Shown here piece by piece: positions 55,041-64,000 of a stretch of 64,000 nucleotides of DNA. The position numbers and the translations under genes were made by a program. This DNA comes from Saccoglossus kowalevskii. Lineage: Eukaryota; Hemichordata; Enteropneusta; Harrimaniidae. Below the pieces are notes generated by a model. That model made no database searches and was not told the origin of the DNA. It was given only the letters and a program-made list of their open reading frames with translations. Positions within the stretch are counted from its first letter, which is position 1, and each line of letters starts with the position of its first letter. The stretch is taken from assembly GCF_000003605.2 (NCBI RefSeq), contig NW_003158134.1:1-64000 (forward strand), given 5' to 3'.

Positions 55041-56210
55041 CTAGAGTACTTACCATTGTGTCACTCACATGAGATAGGTGCATGTTGTTTCACTCACTTG
55101 AGATAGGTGCGTGTTGTGTCACTCACTTGATATAGGTGCATGTTGTGTCACTCACTTGATATAGGTGAATGTTGTGTCACTCACTTGAGTACTTACCATT
55201 GTGTCACTCACTAGAGATAGATGCATGTTGTGTTACTCACTTGATATAGGTGCATGTTGTGTCACTCACTTGAGTACTTACCATTGTGTCACTCACTTGA
55301 GATAGATGCATGTTGTGTTACTCACTTGAGATAGGTGCATGTTGTGTCACTCACTTGATATAGGTGCATGTTGTGTCACTCACTTGAGTACTTACCATTG
55401 TGTCACTCACTTGAGATAGATGCATGTTGTGTCACTCACTTGATATAGGTGCATGTTGTGTCACTCACTAGAGTACTTACCATTGTGTCACTCACATGAG
55501 ATAGGTGCATGTTGTTTCACTCACTTGATATAGATGAATGTTGTGTCACTCACTTGAGTACTTACCATTGTGTCACTCACTTGAGATAGATGCATGTTGT
55601 GTCACTCACTTGATATAGGTGCATGTTGTGTCACTCACTAGAGTACTTACCATTGTGTAACTCACATGAGATAGGTGCATGTTGTTTCACTCACTTGATA
55701 TAGGTGAATGTTGTGTCACTCACTTGAGTACTTACCATTGTGTCACTCACACGAGATAGGTGCATGTTGTGTCACTCACATGAGATAGGTGCATGTTGTG
55801 TTACTCACTTGATATAGATGCATGTTGTGTCACTCACTAGAGTACTTACCATTGTGTCACTCACATGAGATAGGTGCATGTTGTGTCACTCACTTGATAT
55901 AGGTGCACGTTGTGTCGCTCACTTGAGATAGATGCATGTTGTGTCACTCACTTGATATAGGTGCATGTTGTGTCACTCACTAGAGTACTTACCATTGTGT
56001 CACTCACATGAGATAGGTGCATGTTGTTTCACTCACTTGATATAGGTGCATGTTGTGTCACTCACTTGAGTACTTACCATTGTGTCACTCACATGAGATA
56101 GATGCATGTAGTTTCACTCACTTGATATAGGTGAATGTTGTGTCACTCACTTGAGTACTTACCATTGTGTCACTCACATGAGATAGGTGCATGTTGTTTC
56201 ACTCACTTGA
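55041..56210 (+). repeat. Cassette epsilon, copy 2
   Basis: This is a longer version than copy 1. After gtgtaactcac (cattgtgtaa at 55651) it continues with cacacgagatagg, a ttgatatagatgcatg unit, ctagag-S, and gcacgttgtgtcgctc (aggtgcacgt at 55901). It then runs to gatgcatgtagtttcac (56102). That extension is shared with the copies at 57.4 and 60.3 kb but not with 46 kb. Confidence 0.87.
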
Positions 56211-56504
56211 TATAGGTGCATGTTGTGTCACTCACTTGAGTACTAACCATTGTGTCACTCACATGAGATAGGTGCATGTTGTTTCACTCACTTGATATAG
56301 GTGAATGTTGTGTCACTCACTTGAGTACTTACCATTGTGTCACTCACTTGAGATAGATGCATGTAGTTTCACTCACTTGATATAGGTGAATGTTGTGTCA
56401 CTCACTTGAGTACTTACCATTGTGTCACTCACATGAGATAGGTGCATGTTGTTTCACTCACTTGATATAGGTGCATGTTGTGTCACTCACTTGAGTACTA
56501 ACCA

Positions 56505-56810
56505 TTGTGTCACCCACTTGAGATAGGTGCGTGTTGTGTCACTCACTTGACATAGGTGCATGTTGTGTCACCCACTTGAGATAGGTGCATGTTGTGTCAC
56601 CCACTTGAGATAGGTGCATGTTGTGTTACTCACTTGATATTGGTGCATGTTGTGTCACTCACTTGATATAGGTGCATGTTGTGTTACTCACTTGATATAG
56701 GTGAATGTTGTGTCACTCACTTGATATAGGTGCATGTTGTGTCACTCACTTGAGTACTTACCATTGTGTCACTCACTTGAGATAGATGCATGTTGTGTCA
56801 CTCACTTGAT
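56505..56810 (+). repeat. Cassette delta, copy 3
   Basis: This stretch matches 44440-44790 at offset 12,019, checked at gatattgg (56636) and, further on, at ctcacttaat (56830 against 44811). From there the 44-46 kb and 56-58 kb blocks stay related, but the offset falls to 11,414 at ctcactagag (57601 against 46187). The 605-bp difference equals 19 units of 29 bp plus two of 27 bp. Confidence 0.86.
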
Positions 56811-57434
56811 ATAGGTGCATGTTGTGTCACTCACTTAATATAGGTGAATGTTGTGTCACTCACTAGAGTACTTACCATTGTGTCACTCACATGATATAGA
56901 TGCATGTTGTTTCACTCACTTGAGATAGGTGCATGTTGTGTCACTCACTTGATATAGGTGAATGTTGTGTTACTCACATGAGATAGGTGCATGTTGTGTC
57001 ACTCACTTGAGTACTTACCATTGTGTCACTCACTTGAGATAGATGCATGTTGTGTCACTCACTTGATATTGGTGCATGTTGTGTCACTCACTTGATATAG
57101 GTGCATGTTGTGTTACTCACTTGATATAGGTGCATGTTGTGTCACTCACTAGAGTACTTACCATTGTGTCACTCACATGAGATAGATGCATGTTGTTTCA
57201 CTCACTTGAGATAGGTGCATGTTGTGTCACTCACTTGATATAGGTGAATGTTGTGTTACTCACATGAGATAGGTGCATGTTGTGTCACTCACTTGAGTAC
57301 TTACCATTGTGTCACTCACTTGAGATAGATGCATGTTGTGTCACTCACTTGATATTGGTGCATGTTGTGTCACTCACTTGATATAGGTGCATGTTGTGTT
57401 ACTCACTTGATATAGGTGCATGTTGTGTCACTCA

Positions 57435-58520
57435 CTAGAGTACTTACCATTGTGTCACTCACATGAGATAGGTGCATGTTGTTTCACTCACTTGAGATAG
57501 GTGCGTGTTGTGTCACTCACTTGATATAGGTGCATGTTGTGTCACTCACTTGATATAGGTGAATGTTGTGTCACTCACTTGAGTACTTACCATTGTGTCA
57601 CTCACTAGAGATAGATGCATGTTGTGTTACTCACTTGATATAGGTGCATGTTGTGTCACTCACTTGAGTACTTACCATTGTGTCACTCACTTGAGATAGA
57701 TGCATGTTGTGTTACTCACTTGAGATAGGTGCATGTTGTGTCACTCACTTGATATAGGTGCATGTTGTGTCACTCACTAGAGTACTTACCATTGTGTCAC
57801 TCACATGAGATAGGTGCATGTTGTTTCACTCACTTGATATAGATGAATGTTGTGTCACTCACTTGAGTACTTACCATTGTGTCACTCACTTGAGATAGAT
57901 GCATGTTGTGTCACTCACTTGATATAGGTGCATGTTGTGTCACTCACTAGAGTACTTACCATTGTGTAACTCACATGAGATAGGTGCATGTTGTTTCACT
58001 CACTTGATATAGGTGAATGTTGTGTCACTCACTTGAGTACTTACCATTGTGTCACTCACACGAGATAGGTGCATGTTGTGTCACTCACATGAGATAGGTG
58101 CATGTTGTGTTACTCACTTGATATAGATGCATGTTGTGTCACTCACTAGAGTACTTACCATTGTGTCACTCACATGAGATAGGTGCATGTTGTGTCACTC
58201 ACTTGATATAGGTGCACGTTGTGTCGCTCACTTGAGATAGATGCATGTTGTGTCACTCACTTGATATAGGTGCATGTTGTGTCACTCACTAGAGTACTTA
58301 CCATTGTGTCACTCACATGAGATAGGTGCATGTTGTTTCACTCACTTGATATAGGTGCATGTTGTGTCACTCACTTGAGTACTTACCATTGTGTCACTCA
58401 CATGAGATAGATGCATGTAGTTTCACTCACTTGATATAGGTGAATGTTGTGTCACTCACTTGAGTACTTACCATTGTGTCACTCACATGAGATAGGTGCA
58501 TGTTGTTTCACTCACTTGAT
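57435..58520 (+). repeat. Cassette epsilon, copy 3 (one 85-bp trimer shorter)
   Basis: The offset to copy 2 is 2,394 at ctcactagag (57601 against 55207) but 2,309 at cattgtgtaa (57960 against 55651), at aggtgcacgt (58210) and at atgcatgtag (58411). The loss is exactly one S plus two 29-bp units, around 57780. The other three copies keep that trimer, so it was lost in this copy. Confidence 0.88.
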
Positions 58521-60337
58521 ATAGGTGAATGTTGTGTCACTCACTTGAGTACTTACCATTGTGTCACTCACTTGAAATAGATGCATGTTGCGTTACTCAC
58601 TTGATATAGGTGCATGTTGTGTCACTCACTTGAGTACTTACCATTGTGTCACTCACTTGAGATAGGTGCATGTTGTTTCACTCACTTGATATAGGTGAAT
58701 GTTGTGTCACTCACTTGAGTACTTACCATTGTGTCACTCACTTGAGATAGATGCATGTTTTGTCACTCACTTGATATAGGTGCATGTTGTGTCACTCACT
58801 AGAGTACTTACCATTATGTCACTCACATGAGATAGGTGCATGTTGTGTCACTCACTTGAGATCGGCGCATGTTGTGTTACTCACTTGATATAGGTGCATG
58901 TTGTGTCACTCACTTGATATAGTGCATGTTGTGTCACTCACTAGAGTACTTACCATTGTGTCACTCACATGAGATATGTGCATGTTGTGTCACTCACTTG
59001 AGATAGGTGCATGTTGTGTCACTCACTTGATATAGGTGCATGTTGTGTCACTATCATGAGATAGGTGCATGTTGTGTCACTCACATGAGATAGGTGCATG
59101 TTGTGTCACTCACTTGATATAGGTGCATGTTGTGTCACTCACTAGAGTACTTACCATTGTGTCACTCACATGAGATAGGTGCATGTTGTGTCACTCACTT
59201 GATATAGGTGCATGTTGTGTCACTCACTTGAGTACTTACCATTGTGTCACTCACATGAGATAGATGCATGTTGTTTCACTCACTTGATATAGGTGAATGT
59301 TGTGTCACTCACTTGAGTACTTACCATTGTGTCACTCACATGAGATAGGTGCATGTTGTTTCACTCACTTGATATAGGTGCATGTTGTGTCACTCACTTG
59401 AGTACTTACCATTGTGTCACTCACATGAGATAGGTGCATGTTGTTTCACTCACATGAGATAGGTGCATGTTGTGTCACTCACTTGATATAGGTGCATGTT
59501 GTGTCACTCACTTGAGATAGGTGCATGTTATGTCACTCACATGAGATAGGTGCATATTGTGTCACTCACTTGAGATAGGTGCATGTTGTGTCACTCACAT
59601 GAGATAGGTGCATGTTGTGTCACTCACATGAGATAGGTGCATGTTGTGTCACTCACTTGATATAGGTGCATGTTGTGTTACTCACTTGATATAGGTGCAT
59701 GTTGTGTCACTCACTAGAGTACTTACCATTGTGTCACTCACATGAGATAGGTGCATGTTGTGTCACTCACTTGATATAGGTGCACGTTGTGTCACTCACT
59801 TGAGTACTTACCATTGTGTCACTCACATGAGATAGATGCATGTAGTTTCACTCACTTGATATAGGTGAATGTTGTGTCACTCACTTGAGTACTTACCATT
59901 GTGTCACTCACATGAGATAGGTGCATGTTGTTTCACTCACTTGATATAGTGCATGTTGTGTCACTCACTTGAGTACTAACCATTGTGTCACTCACATGAA
60001 ATATGGTGCATGTTGTTTCACTCACTTGATATAGGTGAATGTTGTGTCACTCACTTGAGTACTTACCATTGTGTCACTCACTTGAAATAGATGCATGTTG
60101 CGTTACTCACTTGATATAGGTGCATGTTGTGTCACTCACTTGAGTACTTACCATTGTGTCACTCACTTGAGATAGATGCATGTTGTGTTACTCATTTGAT
60201 ATAGGTGCATGTTGTGTCACTCACTTGAGTACTTACCATTGTGTCACTCACTTGAGATAGATGCATGTTGTGTTACTCACTTGATATAGGTGCATGTTTT
60301 GTCACTCACTTGATATAGGTGCATGTTGTGTCACTCA

Positions 60338-61385
60338 CTAGAGTACTTACCATTGTGTCACTCACATGAGATAGGTGCATGTTGTTTCACTCACTTGAGA
60401 TAGGTGCGTGTTGTGTCACTCACTTGATATAGGTGCATGTTGTGTCACTCACTTGATATAGGTGAATGTTGTGTCACTCACTTGAGTACTTACCATTGTG
60501 TCACTCATTAGAGATAGATGCATGTTGTGTTACTCACTTGATATAGGTGCATGTTGTGTCACTCACTTGAGTACTTACCATTGTGTCACTCACTTGAGAT
60601 AGATGCATGTTGTGTTACTCACTTGAGATAGGTGCATGTTGTGTCACTCACTTGATATAGGTGCATGTTGTGTCACTCACTTGAGTACTTACCATTGTGT
60701 CACTCACTTGAGATAGATGCATGTTGTGTCACTCACTTGATATAGGTGCATGTTGTGTCACTCACTAGAGTACTTACCATTGTGTCACTCACATGAGATA
60801 GGTGCATGTTGTTTCACTCACTTGATATAGATGAATGTTGTGTCACTCACTTGAGTACTTACCATTGTGTCACTCACTTGAGATAGATGCATGTTGTGTC
60901 ACTCACTTGATATAGGTGCATGTTGTGTCACTCACTAGAGTACTTACCATTGTGTAACTCACATGAGATAGGTGCATGTTGTTTCACTCACTTGATATAG
61001 GTGAATGTTGTGTCACTCACTTGAGTACTTACCATTGTGTCACTCACACGAGATAGGTGCATGTTGTGTCACTCACATGAGATAGGTGCATGTTGTGTTA
61101 CTCACTTGATATAGATGCATGTTGTGTCACTCACTAGAGTACTTACCATTGTGTCACTCACATGAGATAGGTGCATGTTGTGTCACTCACTTGATATAGG
61201 TGCACGTTGTGTCGCTCACTTGAGATAGATGCATGTTGTGTCATTCACTTGATATAGGTGCATGTTGTGTCACTCACTAGAGTACTTACCATTGTGTCAC
61301 TCACATGAGATAGGTGCATGTTGTTTCACTCACTTGATATAGGTGCATGTTGTGTCACTCACTTGAGTACTTACCATTGTGTCAC
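60338..61385 (+). repeat. Cassette epsilon, copy 4
   Basis: This copy carries ctcattagag (60504), a one-base variant of ctcactagag, then cattgtgtaa (60948) and aggtgcacgt (61198). The offset to copy 3 is 2,988 over the right part and 2,903 over the left, the 85-bp difference being the trimer lost from copy 3. The stretch just before it, with gcatgttttgtcac (60293), resembles 45171, linking it also to the 45 kb block. Confidence 0.87.
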
Positions 61386-61389
61386 TCAC

Positions 61390-64000
61390 TTGAGATAGGT
61401 GCATGTTGTGTCACTCACATGAGATAGGTGCATGTTGTGTCACTCACATGAGATAGGTGCATGTTGTGTTACTCACTTGATATAGGTGCATGTTGTGTCA
61501 CTCACTTGAGATAGGTGCATGTTGTGTCACTCACATGAGATAGGTGCATGTTGTGTCATTCACATGAGATAGGTGCATGTTGTGTCACTCACATGAGATC
61601 GGTGCATGTTGTGTCACTCACTTGATATAGGTGCATGTTGTGTCACTCACTTGAGATAGGTGCATGTTGTGTCACTCTTATGAGATAGGTGCATGTTGTG
61701 TCACTCACTTGAGATAGGTGCATGTTGTGTCACTCACATGAGATAGGTGCATGTTGTGTTACTCACTTGATATAGGTGCATGTTGTGTCACCCACTTGAT
61801 ATAGGTGCATGTTGTGTCACTCACATGAGATAGATGCATCATGTGTCACTCACTTGATATAGGTGCATGTTGTGTCACTCACATGAGATAGGTGCATGTT
61901 GTGTCACTCACATGAGATAGGTGCATGTTGTGTCACTCACATGAGATAGGTGCATGTTGTGTTACTCACTTGATATAGGTGCATGTTGTGTCACTCACTT
62001 AGATAGGTGCATGTTGTGTCACTCACATGAGATAGGTGCATGTTGTGTCACTCACATGAGATAGGTGCATGTTGTGTCACTCACATGGGATAGGTGCATG
62101 TTGTGTTACTCACTTGATATAGGTGCATGTTGTGTCACCCACTTGATATAGGTGCATGTTGTGTCACTCACATGAGATAGGTGCATGTTGTGTCACTCAC
62201 ATGAGATAGGTGCATGTTGTGTTACTCACTTGATATAGGTGCATGTTGTGTCACTCACTTGAGATAGGTGCATGTTGTGTCACTCACATGAGATAGGTGC
62301 ATGTTGTGTCACTCACATGAGATAGGTGCATGTTGTGTTACTCACTTGATATAGGTGCATGTTGTGTCACTCACTTGAGATAGGTGCATGTTGTGTCACT
62401 CACATGAGATAGGTGCATGTTGTGTCATTCACATGAGATAGGTGCATGTTGTGTCACTCACATGAGATAGGTAAATGTTGTGTCACTCACTTGATATAGG
62501 TGCATGTTGTGTCACTCACTTGAGATAGGTGCATGTTGTGTCACTCACATGAGATAGGTGCATGTTGTGTCACTCACATGAGATAGGTGCATGTTGTGTC
62601 ACTCACATGAGATAGGTGCATGTTGTGTCACTCACTTGAGATAGATGCATGTTGTGTCACACACTTGATATAGGTGCATGTTGTGTCACTCACTTGAGAT
62701 AGGTGCATGTTGTGTCACTCACTAGAGTACTTACCATTGTGTCACTCACATGAGATAGGTGCATGTTGTGTCACTCACATGAGATAGGTGCATGTTGTGT
62801 CACTCACATGAGATAGGTGCATGTTGTATTACTCACTTGATATAGGTGCATGTTGTGTCACCCACTTGATATAGGTGCATGTTGTGTCACTCACATGAGA
62901 TAGATGCATGATGTGTCACTCACTTGATATAGGTGCATGTTGTGTCACTCACATGAGATAGGTGCATGTTGTGTCACTCACATGAGATAGGTGCATGTTG
63001 TGTCACTCACATGAGATAGGTGCATGTTGTGTTACTCACTTGATATAGGTGCATGTTGTGTCACTCACTTGAGATAGGTGCATGTTGTGTCACTCACATG
63101 AGATAGGTGCATGTTGTGTCACTCACATGAGATAGGTGCATGTTGTGTTACTCACTTGATATAGGTGCATGTTGTGTCACTCACTTGAGATAGGTGCATG
63201 TTGTGTCACTCACATGAGATAGGTGCATGTTGTGTCACTCACTTGAGATAGGTGCATGTTGTGTTACTCACTTGATATAGATGCATGATGTGTCACTCAC
63301 TTGATATAGGTGCATGTTGTGTCACTCACATGAGATAGGTGCATGTTGTGTCACTCACATGAGATAGGTGCATGTTGTGTCACTCACATGAGATAGGTGC
63401 ATGTTGTGTTACTCACTTGATATAGGTGCATGTTGTGTCACTCACTTGAGATAGGTGCATGTTGTGTCACTCACATGAGATAGGTGCATGTTGTGTCACT
63501 CACATGAGATAGGTGCATGTTGTGTTACTCACTTGATATAGGTGCATGTTGTGTCACTCACTTGAGATAGGTGCATGTTGTGTCACTCACATGAGATAGG
63601 TGCATGTTGTGTCACTCACTTGAGAAAGGTGCATGTTGTGTTACTCACTTGATATAGGTGCATGTTGTGTTACTCACTTGATATAGGTGCATGTTGTGTT
63701 ACTCACTTGATATAGGTGCATGTTGTGTTACTCACTTGAGATAGGTGCATGTTGTGTTACTCACTTGATATAGGTGCATGTTGTGTTACTCACTTGAGAT
63801 AGGTGCATGTTGTGTCACTCACTTGAGTACTTACCATTGTGTCACTCACATGAGATAGGTGCATGTTGTGTCACTCACATGAGATAGGTGCATGTTGTGT
63901 CACTCACATGAGATAGGTGCATTTTGTGTCACTCACTTCATATAGGTGCATGATGTGTTACTCACTTGAGTACTTACCATTGTGTCACTCACTTGATATA
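61390..64000 (+). repeat. Domain I, third block, to the window end
   Basis: The C/D-B-A-A order resumes, with gatcggtg near 61598, tgcatcatg (61835), ggtaaatg, tcacacac, cassette gamma at 62722 and a T-rich module at about 63640-63840. The window ends in the gcattttgtg, gcatgatgtgtta, S chain otherwise seen at 41881, 42851 and 43626, so the array continues beyond base 64000 in a familiar arrangement. Confidence 0.83.

Larger units (their letters stand above)
54841..61389 (+). repeat. Domain II, second block
   Basis: S-rich 85-bp trimers and the variants gttgtttcac, gatattggtg, gtgaatg and gatagatgcatg dominate. The block contains three cassette epsilon copies, a cassette delta copy (56505-56810), and chains of S with gtagtttcac or gttgtttcac (56090-56510, 58400-58740, 59800-60060). 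Three S units read gagtactaaccatt (near 56234, 56498 and 59973). A piece of about 0.2 kb of A units (about 59440-59640) of domain-I type, with gcatattgtg, resembles 38090-38270 and interrupts it. The right edge at about 61390 is again abrupt. Confidence 0.84.
1..64000 (+). repeat. 29-bp satellite/minisatellite array filling the window
   Basis: The window is a continuous head-to-tail array of a 29-bp unit with no interruption by unique DNA. Unit bases 1-10 are gcatgttgtg, 11-18 are tcactcac or ttactcac, and 19-29 are ttgatataggt, ttgagataggt or atgagataggt. About 2,200 units are present, all in one orientation; I saw no inverted unit. The unit is about 38-45 percent G+C depending on variant, and its consensus has no CpG. 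The minus strand reads acctatatcaag followed by tgagtgacacaacatgc. No frame stays open: the plus strand has TGA at unit bases 20-22 and TAG at 25-27, the minus strand has two TGA per unit, and the period of 29 rotates the frame. The array starts before base 1 and continues past base 64000. A eukaryotic satellite or giant minisatellite is the only reading I can support; family name and species are unknown. Confidence 0.97.
1..64000 (+). repeat. 27-bp variant unit (S) interspersed through the array
   Basis: A second unit class is 27 bp from one tcactcac block to the next. After the block it reads ttgagtacttaccattg, or ctagagtacttaccattg in a sub-variant, instead of ttgagataggtgcatgttg. It therefore keeps block b but swaps the gataggtgcatg stretch for gtacttaccat. 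In the first 4.9 kb its gagtactta core starts at 197, 340, 1701, 1758, 1814, 2044, 2246, 3317, 3460, 3545, 3688, 3802, 4496, 4639 and 4839. It is much denser after 44.4 kb. In domain I the unit after S is nearly always the A variant (atgagata); in domain II it is usually ttgagatagatgcatg. The unit holds the palindrome agtact and an imperfect hairpin actca-ct-tgagt. Its shared core and fixed neighbours suggest a single origin followed by amplification along with its neighbours. Confidence 0.93.

Noticed and set aside
1-64000. CRISPR array (repeat length of 29 bp fits)
   Set aside because: The repeats abut each other with no unique spacers; the whole period is repeat.
1-64000. Short open reading frames starting at atg within gcatgttg
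   Set aside because: All are closed within about two to three units by the stops in every unit, and they recur simply because the unit recurs.
1-64000. Telomeric repeat
   Set aside because: The unit does not resemble known short G-rich telomere repeats such as ttaggg or ttagg and is 29 bp long.
1-64000. TATA-box-like gatata in C and D units as promoters
   Set aside because: It is a short match present in hundreds of units with no start-site context; no specific promoter can be supported.
1-64000. Inverted repeats or hairpin-forming elements such as a transposon end
   Set aside because: Only short imperfect palindromes within units (actca-ct-tgagt, agtact, atgcat) were seen; no terminal inverted repeats or target-site duplications.
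1-64000. Retroelement, viral or coding remnant inside the array
   Set aside because: I found no stretch that departs from the unit sequence for long enough to hold one.

Overview
The whole 64 kb window is one uninterrupted head-to-tail tandem repeat. I found no protein gene, RNA gene, transposon or unique sequence. The basic unit is 29 bp: block a (unit bases 1-10) gcatgttgtg, block b (11-18) tcactcac or ttactcac, and block c (19-29) with the core ttgatataggt, ttgagataggt or atgagataggt. A second, 27-bp unit (S) replaces block c and the start of the next unit with ttgagtacttaccattg or ctagagtacttaccattg. About 2,200 units fit in the window, all in the same orientation. Both window ends lie inside the array, so its true length and its flanks are unknown. 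A long, homogeneous, layered, non-coding satellite with no bacterial-type gene anywhere points to a eukaryotic chromosome (pericentromeric, subtelomeric or interstitial satellite, or a very large minisatellite). I cannot name the species or clade.

The order of unit variants is not random. Variants: A = tcactcac-atgagata, B = tcactcac-ttgagata, C = tcactcac-ttgatata, D = ttactcac-ttgatata, E = ttactcac-ttgagata, S = the 27-bp unit. Two kinds of domain alternate. Domain I (about 1-41140, 46721-54840 and 61390-64000) is built from runs D/C-B-A-A(-A), which give 116-bp (4-unit) and 145-bp (5-unit) higher-order periods. These are interspersed with a T-rich module D-D-E-D-E-S. Domain II (about 44435-46720 and 54841-61389) is dominated by an 85-bp trimer of S plus two 29-bp units. 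It carries the diagnostic variants gtttcactcac, gatagatgcatg after S, and gtgaatg. Between them lies a large tandem duplication with a 1,745-bp period (41140-44340).

Above this sits a third layer: cassettes of about 0.3-1.2 kb copied at distances from about 0.3 kb to more than 40 kb and recognisable by shared private point variants (ccctgttg, gatcggtg, tgcatcatg, gtgtaactcac, gcacgttgtgtcgctc and others). Inside a copy pair the offset is constant over hundreds of bases. Where it changes, the change is usually a whole number of units (29, 58, 85, 145 or 605 bp). This is the pattern expected from unequal exchange or gene-conversion-like copying in register with the unit.

The array is closed to translation. 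The period of 29 (2 mod 3) carries every frame through stop codons on both strands within about three units. Any function would be structural or at the RNA/DNA-binding level. Two features deserve a second look: TGCATG (the RBFOX motif UGCAUG if the plus strand is transcribed) in most 29-bp units, and a strong 5' splice-donor-like sequence, tggtaagta, on the minus strand of most S units.
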